This document shows positions 9,007 through 18,676 of a stretch of 23,585 nt of DNA, in pieces. The translations under genes and the position numbers were made by a program. This DNA is from Conoideocrella luteorostrata (taxonomy: Eukaryota; Ascomycota; Sordariomycetes; Hypocreales; Clavicipitaceae). How positions within the stretch are numbered: the first letter of the stretch is position 1; every line of letters begins with the position of its first letter. The DNA lies in contig JASWJB010000479.1 in the NCBI GenBank assembly GCA_032433595.1, positions 1 through 23,585 of the forward strand, in the 5' to 3' direction. The notes under the pieces are model-generated. The model saw only the letters and a program-made list of their open reading frames with translations, was not told the DNA's origin and searched no databases.

Positions 9007-11696
9007 TTGATGCTGATGTTGCTGTTGTTGTTGATGTTGTTGATCGGATGGTGTGTGACTGTGGTGACTTTGAGGCATACTTAAGTGGGCAAACGGGGAC
9101 TGAGCGACGGGAGTATTGTCCAAGTGACCACGAGCAAGACCAATCATGCCCAGGGCGGCGCTCGAATGAGCATCATCGTCAGGGTTCAGGCCGAATCGCG
9201 GCGCGACATCCTTGAGGGACTTGATTGTGCTCCAGAGTCGTTTTGAAACCCAGCTCTTGGCTGAGAGATCCTTGACCAGGTCGAGCGCCATGTAAAACTC
9301 CTCCCTGCATACCGCGCTGAATCGAACAGGTGCGTGGACGGAAGCCAGAAACACCACGGCAATGGCCGACACAAGAAACTGGTGGTAGAAAACTTGGGCC
9401 CGTCGATATAAGTTTGTCGTGCTATTTAGATGGTTTAGATACTGGATGGTGTCCTTGGCAAGATCGACAACCCGCTGGGCCTGGCCTGGGTGTTGCATAA
9501 TGGTTGTGGCGCTGTGCAAAACTGGCGTGTATAGCCAGATACGAATCTGTTATGTATCAGAGATCAGATCATGCATCATTGGAATTCGACCAGCTGGAAA
9601 GAAAAAAAAAACAAATAAAAACATAAAGAAAAAAGAATAAAGAATAAGAATAGCTTACTTGGTTCAACCTCAGGTATGTCCAGATCCTGAGACGCTGCAG
9701 ATTGTACGACGGGGTGGAAGTCATATGTTTTTCCTTGTCCCAATGTCGCACTCTAACCTCATCTGGAACTGTTTCATACCACTGAAGGATTTCTCGGTCA
9801 AGATTGTCGATGTCCTCCTGCCGCAACTCGCGCGCCAAAACGGGGCCAAAATGGGACACCTGGCGCCAAACCTTGGCACCAAGGCGGGAGTATGTAATCA
9901 TGGCGACCAGGAATGGGTACTCGTCCTAGATTTTCATCACAATCGTCATGAGTTACAGGTTTCCCAAGCTACATTCCGGATTCAATTCAACTTACAGGAA
10001 GCGGGAGAGTGGGATCAATATCATCGTCCAGAACAGCAAATGGAAGTCCGGTTCCGAACGCCCACCGGCGTTCCAAAACGTAGGCTGACCAGAAACTGTT
10101 GAGGGCGTTCTTTCTTTCTGACTCGTCCTGAATCTTCATCAGTCCTCGCGTCTGGTGGAGACCGACTTCGAGGCAGAGTCTCATGACTTGACCGATGACT
10201 CGCCATGAGAGAACCTCGTCGTTGGAGAGAAACCGGTATCCAGCTAGCAGGCACAAGAGCGGCAAGTTGGTCACATTGCTGGGATCCGACATGAGCTTCT
10301 TGTTAACAACCGCCTCCATGCTCTCATAGAGGCGCACGGCCTTTTCGCTGTGGCCATGGGACTCGACAACCAGCGCACAGCACATGACTATTTTCAGCTG
10401 CAACGTCTTTTCATCGTTCAAAATTTCCGGGGGTCGTTGTTGGTTCCGAAAAGAGTCCAGAAACGGCGTTATTTGCTTCGCGTGCGCAATGACTTCGTGT
10501 ATGTTGAGGACCGGGTACATTATACCAATCTCGTCCTCATGGAAGCGACAAAGACGGACCATTTCGTCCTTGTCAAACTCCAACAACGGGTCATCGCCGA
10601 TGTTACTCACTGGCAGTTGCACAGCGAGATCACCTACTTGTTGATCCTGGTCATCGGTTTCGTCCATTCCATGGTATCCCATATTAGCAATCGTAGTGTT
10701 TGCCACGTCCAGACTGAACGCCATGCTCGTTGGGCCACGGAAAGCGGCAACTTTGGGATGGGCCACATCAGAGCGCGGCATCGACGTTGAGCTTTGTGAT
10801 GGTGATGGCACAATGGTGGACATGGATGCACCGTTCATCATGCGGTCAATTGAAGGTGCCACGAGGCGACTTGATTCCGCTTGTATATTTCTGATGGTTT
10901 GGTTCAACCAGCTGACTTCTTCTTGAAGCCGGCTCAACTGGCTAGTGACGTCCTTGAACTCATCCGAGTCTTTGAAGTTGTTTGAGCAACAGTTAGGGGC
11001 ATACAGACACGCCAGGTTGAGGTTGCCGCAGCGGTGGCATGGTGTCTCGCCATTGCACTTAATTTTTCGCCTCTTACACTCATTACTACACAGTTCCCGC
11101 GTCAGTATTGAAGACATTTACGGATATCGCCAAGGCGCATCGGCTCTGGTGCTGCAAGTACGGGAAGGGGGCAAACGAATGCTAACTTACCAGGCTATTG
11201 AAATATACTAATGTCAAGCACAAGCGGAAATGTTAGCCGAAATCAACGAAATCAACGAAATCAAAGTGAGGAAACAAGTTGGCCAAGGCGGCCATCCAGT
11301 CGTCCGGCGGCCCATGGCGCTCGTTGTTGCACAAATCGCAGGGACGACACTTCGGAGCAACGCGAAAGGTGGGCAACATTGTGACACAGTCGTACGGCAA
11401 GCAAGAGAGAGGTGACACAACAGAGAACAATAAAAGCAGGGACCATCAAACCCAAGACTTACCCGATTCCTCTTGCTTCTCGTCTGCTTCTGGCCCGATC
11501 CATCGTCAACCGACTTCCGTTTATTGGCGTTGGACGCTGATGCAGCGGAATTGTCTCCGTATCCTGCGGAACCAGGGGGACTGGCGTGCTGTCCCGGCCG
11601 TGGTGTATCATACGATACGCTGGCCGTGTCGCTCAGCGCAACAGGAGCCTGCGCCAGGTAGCGCAAATCCGAGGCTTGTGTCTCGATCTGCTCCAT
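8710..11696 (-). CDS. Zn2Cys6 transcription factor with polyQ tract, five exons
   Basis: Minus-strand exons: 11463-11696, microexon 11191-11207, 9996-11085, 9659-9925 and 8710-9546, giving 814 aa. Introns are 255, 105, 70 and 112 bp. The zinc cluster is at residues 84-110: C84, C87, C94, C100, C103 and C110 with spacing 2-6-5-2-6, preceded by basic residues (KQTRSKRNR). It is complete only when the 17-nt microexon is included; without it the first cysteine spacing is wrong. A coiled coil (about 130-158) predicts dimer formation. The fungal-specific transcription factor domain spans roughly 240-520. Residues 705-751 are 43 Gln of 47, with His and Arg interruptions. The start is ATG at 11696; an upstream frame 'start' at 11714 is GTG. 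Expected role is a nuclear DNA-binding regulator; targets are unknown. Splice sites are well supported by frame and family continuity. Confidence 0.88.
8902..9042 (-). repeat. CAG/CAA polyglutamine tract
   Basis: 47 consecutive codons (residues 705-751 of the transcription factor), about 43 of them Gln and the rest His or Arg. CAA and CAG codons are mixed, which limits slippage compared with pure CAG. Length variation between strains is expected. Confidence 0.9.
11191..11207 (-). other. 17-nt microexon in zinc-cluster gene
   Basis: TATATTTCAATAGCCTG, preceded by AG and followed by GTAAGT on the minus strand. It encodes YISIA plus the first two bases of Cys84; the third base comes from the next exon (T|AATGAGTGT). 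Joining restores YISIACNECKRRKIKC, the expected zinc-cluster spacing. Joining exon 1 directly to exon 3 instead would read CGG-TAA, an immediate stop. Confidence 0.85.
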
Positions 11697-11698
11697 GG

Positions 11699-11716
11699 CT
11701 ACGTGGCCAGCCACAT
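11699..11716 (-). promoter_or_regulatory. Upstream ORF of the transcription factor gene
   Basis: ATG TGG CTG GCC ACG TAG encodes MWLAT and stops with two bases (CC) left before the main ATG at 11696. If the transcript starts upstream of 11716, scanning ribosomes could meet this first. The transcription start is not known. Confidence 0.5.
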
Positions 11717-11830
11717 GGAGTTCTGCTCTATCAACGGCTCTTGCGTCTACTACTGGAATCTGTGCGATAGGAAAAGCCGGGCGGAATTAAGGATATAAGA
11801 GAGGGGGGAGAGGTTTGGACCGGCTTTTCA

Positions 11831-11849
11831 CCCCCCCCCCCCCCCCCCC
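11831..11849. repeat. C19 homopolymer
   Basis: 19 consecutive C on the plus strand, i.e. G19 in the sense of the transcription factor transcript, 135 bp before its ATG. It could be promoter or 5' leader, and is prone to length error in sequencing and to slippage. Confidence 0.95.
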
Positions 11850-12076
11850 TTGGCTGCGCTCTGCCTACCTGCCAACTGCGAGCCTATCAGCGCCGGCGCC
11901 ACTACCAGCGCCACCAGCCTGCCGCCAAGTTCCGTGTGCACCTATATCCAGGGAGTCGCGAGTCAACCACGGAGTAGCGCCTGAGAGCAGTGCCGCCTCA
12001 ATCCTGCACTGCAGATTGCATTGCTATTCCATTTTGGGCTGCAACGGATCTGCACCCTAGAGAAGAGTTGGTGAAT

Positions 12077-12099
12077 TACTCCGTACTCCGTACTCCGTA
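12077..12099. repeat. Tandem TACTCCG repeats (x3)
   Basis: Three perfect 7-bp units ending in TA, so the 9-mer TACTCCGTA occurs three times in overlap. The same 9-mer or its complement recurs at 12528, 12651, 15196 and 20128. Confidence 0.9.
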
Positions 12100-12668
12100 G
12101 CATGCTCGGGTTACCGCTGAGCAGAGCAGAGTCGGGTCAGAACAAAAGCGGCAAGGGCACTTAACTAAGCTCGATGCGCTCTCAGGGGTTGGCAGCCACC
12201 ACGTGACGTAGCGTATCAAGTCTGCGTGGTAATTGTTCTAGAAGTACACAGAGACAACGAAACCACTCCATACCTGCAGGTAGCTTGTCTCAGCTGAAAA
12301 TCAGTCCGCGCCCCTAGCTTCGACGGCAGGGCTGATGCTATTTGCGGCTTTGACTGTTCGCATCTTACGGTTGAGCAAGTTTTGAAAGACCGCAGAACGC
12401 TTAGCCGCCTCACTCGCGTCTGGGCCGTTTTGAATGGACAGTCATGACTGGCGCGCACACGCGAGATTGCAAGCCCATGGACCCCCGCCCAGTTAATAAA
12501 GGATGCTATATTGTATAGCAGCCTCTATACGGAGTACTCTGTAAGGAGTAACTTGGTAGTTAGCCACCAGGATATGCGATATGGCGCAGCGACCAATCGC
12601 TAATGACAGTTACGATTTCGAGCCGACGTCGGGTTTGTATCTGCCATGACTACTCCGTAGTGCACACC

Positions 12669-12676
12669 TATATAAG
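12669..12676 (+). promoter_or_regulatory. Orphan TATA-box
   Basis: TATATAAG, 10 bp after a TACTCCGTA motif. The nearest ATG is 44 bp downstream (12713) and opens a 14-codon frame; longer frames follow. It may drive a small or non-coding transcript, or be unused. Confidence 0.35.
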
Positions 12677-13338
12677 CCGAAAGGCTGTTATCAGTCAACC
12701 GGCGACCGCGACATGAGTGGCAGAACCATGGAGCACTGTTCAACCCTTCATGCTTGACATTCATGTACTCTGGAATGAAGCATCATGCTTGGCTTGGGAA
12801 GATGGATGCTCTAAGCGCTTGCAGATTACATCTTACTACAAAATGTCTGGGGGAAAATCTCAGAGGAGACTCGGTACTAAAGAACACAGTCAGATGGCTC
12901 TTTCAGACATGCCGTTATCTTCTTAAATCTACCGAGTATGGAGGACAAGCTGGGCGGTATAATATCTAGTTGCTGATGCCTTGCCCGGGGTCCATTAGTG
13001 GTCGCCTAGCCCTGGGGATGCCCCACCATGGCGGCCCCCTCCGACTTGAAACGCCGAAATACTCAAGTTGCTGGCATCCAAATATTGAAAGGCGATAGAT
13101 AACGTGATGCTTCGACTGTGCGCATCTCCGACGATCACAGCCAAGTGGACCAAGTCAACCACGAGAAGAATGTGTCCTACCGGCAATTCTGAAAATCTTC
13201 CGCTACCGTGGAGAAAATTCATACACTGACTGCATAGCAATCACCGCGTGGGTTCCAAGGAATACACTCGTGTACACAAAGTAGGTATATACCTAGTACT
13301 TTACTTTGGCATGCAAATAATATATACATACACAACAT

Positions 13339-15056
13339 TTAAATTCTGAACAATTTCAAACCTTCCTCTTCAGCATCAACGCCTTCCATATCCTCGTCCT
13401 CGCTCTCATCCTCATTGAGCTCCATCTTCCTTCCGAATAGCGTTCCGAAGAATCGATCAATGGCTCCCAGCTCCCAGCTTCGTCTGTCTTCGGGAGCCAT
13501 AAAGTTCTGCAGTTTCTCGTGAACCGTGAACCGCATCTTGCGGCCCTTGCTGGCCTTGCGATCAACCTGCTTGCGCATCTTGGCTTCCTTGGTGGCAGAA
13601 ACCATGACTGTGGGTACGGCGATAGTCTCATTACCGCTTCCGTCCACAGTTCTCTGGTCGACAAGTTCCTTCAAGAGAAGTTGATAAAAATCGGCGTCAT
13701 CATAAATGTACTCATCTTCCGTCAGCTTCTTGGCGACTTGAGCGGGGGCGCAAGATCGGGGGACTTTGGTTCGTCTGAGGAGTCGATTGTTTGGGGTTAT
13801 GAGCTGTTCCTTGAGCGCATCGACGAGTGTTTTACTCTGCTGGCTGAGTCTGTTGGGCCTCACCATGTTGACGCTTTGGACTTTCTTGGACCATTTCTCC
13901 AGTCGCTCGTCCCGGAAACCAACGGCTGCCCTGTCTTCTTGTTGAAGTTGCTCCCAGATGTCCTCGTCGGACATGGATACGGCTAGCACGCGCTTTCGCT
14001 TCTCTCCTGTTTTCTCTTGCGCACTAAAGTTTTCACGTAGACTGCTGATTGTGTTGAGAAGTTTGATGGCTGCTTCCTCCGCCGCTTCGTATGGCTCGGA
14101 TTCTACATCGGCTTCGGACTCGATGGTAGGAAAAGAGTTTGTGGCTACGAGAGCCTTTTGAAGGCGGATACGTAGGTTGAGAAGACCATCGTAGATCTTG
14201 CGCTGCTTCTGGATAGCAATGCCCTTGTCCACGTCGGATCGGTTGGAGAGCGCCGACATGTTAGGCCTCGGGTTGTTGACGGCCTTTGCTGGTTCTTCTT
14301 CGTCTTCGTCTTCGTCTTCGTCTTCATCTCCATCGCCATCTCTATCATCATCGTCCTCATCTTCACTCTCGTCTTCGCCGTCATCATCATCGTCGTCTTC
14401 CTCCTCTTCCGACCCAGAGTCGTCTCCATTGACCAACGCATCCAGTCCATCATCCATGTCCTCATCTGACCCAGACTCCTCCTCCTCCTCTTCCTCTTCA
14501 TCAGACATGAAATCCGCCGCGGTTACTCTACCTGCCTTCCCTTTAGGCTTCGCAGGCTTCGAGCTACCCCGGAATGCGAACTTCTTGAAACGCTCTGCAT
14601 CCGACTCGCCGAGGGCATTGTCGCTCTCAATTTCTGAATCGTTTGCCTCAGCTTCGTCCGCCTCAAGATCAGCGGCGTCAGGATCATCGTAGTCGCCGTT
14701 ATCGTCATGGTCTTCCTCCTCGCTGTTTTCGTCGCTGTCGTCTTCATCTAACGCAGCACGGCTGACTCGAGATCCCCTATATTCAGGTCCCAGCGAAACG
14801 TTTTCCTTTTGCCTTAGTTTGCTCTTTCCAACAGGCACGTAATGCTCAGTGGCTAGGTTTTCATTTTCGCTGGCATCGCTGTCGCTGCTGTCACCGCCCT
14901 GGTCACTACCTGCCACATTGGATTCCGGATCGTAGTCTACAAAGCTTTGGTAAGTCGCTTGTCATAATAACATTCTTGGTAGTCTATCCAAATACCTTTC
15001 GCAATAACCTCGTCCGGATCTTGAAAATGTTTCGCGCGGCCCTTTACTTTCGCCAT
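13339..15056 (-). CDS. BFR2: Bfr2/AATF ribosome biogenesis protein, two exons
   Basis: Exon 1 is 14996-15056 (20 codons plus 1 base), the intron is 14937-14995 (59 bp) and exon 2 is 13339-14936, giving 552 aa. The N-terminus MAKVKGRAKHFQDPDE joins through the intron to DYDPESNVAGSDQ, the start expected of this family. Residues 165-235 are almost all Asp/Glu/Ser, encoded partly by GTCTTC hexamer repeats. The AATF/Che-1 domain begins near 264 (KQRKIYDGLLNLRIRLQKAL) and the C-terminal TRAUB domain lies at about 440-535 (DDADFYQLLLKELVDQR to the WELGAIDRFFGTLFGRK end). In yeast Bfr2 is a nucleolar 90S/SSU-processome factor needed for early 18S rRNA cleavage; the same role is inferred here. It is divergent from IND1 with 415 bp between start codons. 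Confidence 0.92.
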
Positions 15057-15471
15057 GGTTTCTGCTGAAGTTGCACTTTTTTTCAATGCGTAGAAACGAC
15101 AGCGGCCCCACGGACTTTCCACACAGAAGATTTTGTTGCCTCTCCAGCGTCCATTTGAACTTTTAGGCGGTGGCCGGTGGCAGAAGTAAGCTCCGTACGG
15201 AGTACAGTAGGTGGGTCTGCGCCGGAGCTCTCTATCGACGGCAGCGGTAACTAGCCAGTGCTGGTAACGGAGCAAATCCGAGTTGCTTCGTACATCATCA
15301 TGCCTTTGTGTTAGTTTTGTAAATTTATTATCCATCAAATTTCAGACCTTGCAGGCCCAACTATATTCGCGTAGCTAACTTTTTTGAAAATGCCTATATA
15401 GGTAGTCACAAATCGACCAACTTGCCAAAACACAGATATCCTTCGCAGCTGCGGCAACATTTGTCGCGAAT
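15057..15471. promoter_or_regulatory. Divergent BFR2/IND1 promoter region
   Basis: 415 bp between the two start codons. It contains CTCCGTACGGAG, a perfect palindrome at 15191-15202 extended to TACGGAGTAC on one side (15196-15205). No clear TATA-box is visible for either gene, as is usual for housekeeping promoters. Confidence 0.6.
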
Positions 15472-16572
15472 ATGCGGCATACTACGATCCGCCTACTACA
15501 AGCTTTTCGTCCGCTGCAACATGAAAATCCTCTAGTACGCTTGACGAAGTCTTCATCCTTGTTTCTTAATTTCTAACAAAGCTCCAGGGTTTACCGCGCT
15601 CCGGTACTCCCCCGACCTGGGGCAAGCGTCCTCAGCGGCGCAAAATTGCTGGTGTTGAGAAAGTTATTGCAGTGTCTTCGGCCAAGGGCGGTGTCGGTAA
15701 AAGCACTGTCGCAGGTAATTTCGGGTTCTTCTCTTATTCCAAGAGGGTGATAGTCACTGATTGCCTTAGCCAACTTGTCGCTTGCCTTTGCTAGACTTGG
15801 GTTAAGGGCAGGCATATTAGACACCGATATATTTGGACCATCAATCCCGACGCTGTTCGACTTGTCTGGGGAACCGAGATTGTCGAGCAGTAAGTAACCT
15901 ACTTCTCCGAGCAGGTTTGTACTGGATTTGCTAACATGCGATTAGAAAATCAACTCGTCCCCTTGACAAACTATGGTGTCAAAACCATGTCCATGGGCTA
16001 TCTCGTAGGAGAGAATGCGCCAGTGGTGTGGAGAGGGCCAATGGTGATGAAGGCGATCCAGCAACTTCTCCATGAAGTCGATTGGGGCGGTTTAGATATC
16101 CTAGTTTTAGATTTGCCGCCAGGGACCGGTGACACCCAGCTCACGATTACACAACAAGTTATTTTGGACGGTCAGTCGATCCATGAATATGACTACATCG
16201 GAATCTGCTAACATTGGATGGACAGGCTCCGTAATCGTCACTACGCCACATACATTGGCTACCAAGGACGCTGTCAAAGGAATCAACATGTTTAAGACAG
16301 TGGACGTGGACATTTTGGGCTTGGTCCAAAACATGTCCTTATTCAAATGTCCTCATTGCCATGGCGAGACTAACGTTTTTGGGTCGAATGAAAGAGTTGA
16401 GGGGCTGTGCAAGGAGCACAGTATAGATTTCCTGGGCGATATCCCTTTGCACCCTAATATCGGTGACGACGGCGAGCGTGGAAAGCCTACTGTAGTATCT
16501 GAGCCATCAAGTGAACGGACCTCGGCGTTTCTACAAGTCGCTCAAGCTGTCTTACGAAAGGTTGGGCTTTAA
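15472..16572 (+). CDS. IND1: Ind1/NUBPL-type mitochondrial Fe-S P-loop NTPase, five exons
   Basis: Exons 15472-15534, 15588-15714, 15770-15889, 15946-16170 and 16226-16572 give 293 aa. The four introns are 53-56 bp, three with CTAAC branch sites. Exon 1 (21 aa, basic, no acidic residue until Glu18) looks like part of a mitochondrial presequence. [11 protein letters not shown] leads into the Mrp/NBP35 fold. The deviant Walker A is KGGVGKST (54-61), followed by LDTDIFGPS (80-88), the nucleotide-switch region LDLPPGTGD (158-166) and the cluster-binding CPHC (Cys220, Cys223). Members of this family carry a [4Fe-4S] cluster and deliver it to respiratory complex I. The mitochondrial form, not the cytosolic Nbp35/Cfd1, is favoured by the missing N-terminal four-cysteine motif, the presequence and the length. 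Confidence 0.92.
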
Positions 16573-17001
16573 ATACATGCCGTGGAGGCGACTCCCGATA
16601 GGCTGGATTTGTATAATAATGTTTCAATAGTCATGGTATCCAAAATGGATAGTCGTTTAGTCATTAGCACAGCACATCCGCAAGCCATTGATGCAGTAGG
16701 GACAAGTACCATTGAAATTGCCAGGAGTAACCGTCAGGCTACTCCTGATTTCCTGACAATAAAGGATGCTGATGTTCGATCAATCAACATTTTATATCCT
16801 ATATACCCGAGCTGTATCGAGGCTAGACAGAAGCCTGGGAGGCCAGATTCAGGTTAGTCTCTGCCATGTTTCACCAGGAGGCATGTTACCGAAATAAAGC
16901 ATCAAAAAAAACTCCATAAGAGACCCATTCACCCTTAAACGCCGGCGAAGCTTGGTATCGCGTAAAAAAGTATGAACTAGAAAGGTAGACACATAATATC
17001 G
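16573..17001. other. Convergent intergenic region IND1/SPF30
   Basis: 429 bp between two converging stop codons. It presumably holds both 3' ends. AT-rich patches and AATAAAG (16893-16899) are visible. A 91-codon frame at 16582-16857 has no protein-like features and is taken as chance. Confidence 0.5.
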
Positions 17002-17944
17002 TTAGTCTAGATCTTCGTTTACTTGGTAGACGTGACGGCTTCGAGCAGGGTCTTTTCGCATAGCTTGTCCAGAACCAGTGAAGCCCACTGCAGAATATAT
17101 AGTTAACATTGGATCAATAACACTCATAGCACAAAGATTCAACATACCTCTTCCATGAATACCCTCAGGCGTACGAAACATGCTCTCCTTCTTGCCCGAT
17201 TTAGCCATCTTGGACTTGGAGTTGAATGCTTGCCACTTGGCCTTGCCAGCCTCAAGTTCCTTCTTCGCTTTAATTTTCTTAGGCTTGGGCGCTTTGGCAA
17301 CCTCATCGCCCTTCTGAGCTTCGTCCTGGGCGCCAGGATACATGGTGGCTCCTGCAGACGACACAACTCCCGGGCCAGCCGGCGCGGGCGCAGGTTCATC
17401 GGGCTTTCTTTTATTCGAAATTGGCTTGAGATCTTTCGACCTCAGGGTCTCCGTATTATCATAGCTTTTGAACTTGACAGTGTAGATGGGGTTCGCAGCC
17501 GATCCGGTGATGGAGGTGATCCGAGCCTGGTAAAAATTCTTGTCGCCCGACATCCACTTGGCCATGATGGTGTCGTTTACGTGATACGTCGGAGCAGGCT
17601 CTTCTTTCTCCTCTACCGGCGCTGGGGCCTTTTTGAAAGCTGGGTGGTTTTCTCGTGACCATTTTTCGGGTTGTGGTGGCGGAGTAGGCTCTTTCGCAGC
17701 TGCTTTGGATGCCTGGTTGGGTTGGAGCTCAGCGATGTTCTCATTGAGCAGAGCAATCAGATTATTTAACTCTTCTTGCAAACTCAACAGTTCGGCATTA
17801 TCTGGGTCATCACGCAATTGTTGTAAGATGATGTCGAGCTGTGCGTATGGTTAGTCAGAGTTGGCACCAGTGTTGGAGCATGTCAGCACGAACTTGTTCT
17901 CGGTATTGTTGCTGCTCCTCTTCGAGGGCTGCTACGCCAGACAT
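17002..17944 (-). CDS. SPF30: SPF30/SMNDC1-like Tudor splicing factor, three exons
   Basis: Exons 17894-17944, 17148-17838 and 17002-17087 give 275 aa. Introns are 55 bp (branch CTGAC/CTAAC) and 60 bp. The N-terminal helix MSGVAALEEEQQQYREQ joins across intron 1 to LDIILQQLRDDPDN, then a coiled region with LLSLQEELNNLIALL. The Tudor domain is at about 101-157 (VNDTIMAKWMSGDKNFYQARI, then YTVKFKSYDNTETL), with the aromatic residues that read dimethyl-arginine. A lysine-rich region follows (KPKKIKAKKELEAGKAKW), then the conserved end KKESMFRTPEGIHGRVGFTGSG. SMNDC1/SPF30 is a nuclear factor for spliceosome (tri-snRNP) assembly; that role is inferred. It is convergent with IND1 and divergent from the kinase gene. 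Intron 2 is in frame and stop-free. Confidence 0.9.
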
Positions 17945-18676
17945 TATTGTTGTGGCCTGGAGTGATGTGGGCAATCTGAACTTGAGATAAACCTTCGATA
18001 ATGGGCCAGTCGATTTTCACGGTCGAGGATCTATTGGAGATATGATCTTGTATGGCTGTGTGAAATGTATGTTTTCGCTGGTGTCCCGCAACGATCTCAA
18101 GAGGTTGCATCGACTAACTAGACAGACACGTGACTCCACCCGCCACCGAAAGGAGACGAATGGAAAATATAGTTTTGAACGCTAATTGAAAGTTGAGGTA
18201 CTGCGCTCTAATTGAGAGTAATTTCTGGTTTGTCTCATAAATATAGCTACATTGTTACGCCTGCTGCTATCAATGAGGAGAGTACAGGTTGCGTCATGGG
18301 AGAGTATGGACACAAAGCTGTAGTGTACTATTGCAATCCATGAGCTTTCTAGCATTGTCGGCCACGGAATTCCTCTTGTCAGACTTAACATAAACTAACA
18401 ATGTGAAAGCTTCTCTTCTGATAAAACCGATAAAGCAAATAGAGGTGATGTGAGTGTTTTTCAAAGTTTTGTTGTAGTGCGGTAAGATTACGGAGCATTC
18501 GGCTGGGCTAGATTGCACACATGAACCGTATCATGGTTCGAGGAAAACTCCGGCTGGAGGTTTAAGTGAGTCATATCCTAAAGAACACGCGCGCAAGGCT
18601 ATTTCCCTTCATTATATCGCTCCCCACGTTTGATCTGGCTAGCTGTATTCAATTTTGGAACTGCTAGTCAATCACG
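17945..18676. other. Divergent intergenic region SPF30/kinase
   Basis: 732 bp between two divergent starts. CACGTGAC at 18127-18134 is a Cbf1/bHLH-type E-box, and TGAGTCA at 18567-18573 is a Gcn4/AP-1 core about 104 bp before the kinase ATG. Both cores are short and expected by chance a few times in a window of this size, so they are only hints. Small frames on the minus strand (17883-18110, 18182-18518) lack protein character. Confidence 0.45.

Larger units (their letters stand above)
11697..13338. other. Intergenic region upstream of transcription factor gene
   Basis: 1.64 kb between two minus-strand genes. It holds a C19 tract (11831-11849), three tandem TACTCCG units (12077-12099), single TACGGAGTA/TACTCCGTA copies (12528-12536, 12651-12659), a CACGTGACG box (12200-12208) and an orphan TATA-box on the plus strand (12669). 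Small frames exist: plus 12713-12757 (14 codons), plus from an ATG near 12763 to 12969 (68 codons), and minus about 12995-13222 (75 codons, moderately hydrophobic). None has recognisable homology, so I do not call them as genes. Confidence 0.5.

Noticed and set aside
8862..9215. Plus-strand Val/Ala-rich frame
   Set aside because: It is the complement of the polyglutamine-coding region (TTG/CTG read in another frame).
11214..11714. Separate 166-codon minus-strand gene
   Set aside because: Only its first part (11463-11696) is coding, as exon 1 of the zinc-cluster gene; the rest is intron 1, and its nominal start at 11714 is GTG.
12995..13240. Hydrophobic minus-strand frame of about 75-81 codons after BFR2
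   Set aside because: It lies just downstream of the BFR2 stop, in its probable 3' end, and has no known family; a real micro-ORF cannot be excluded.
14198..14692. Plus-strand poly-Ser frame
   Set aside because: It is the complement of the acidic tract of BFR2.
14937..15338. Separate 133-codon gene upstream of BFR2
   Set aside because: Only 14996-15056 is coding (BFR2 exon 1, MAKVKGRAKHF...); the remainder is promoter or intron read in frame.
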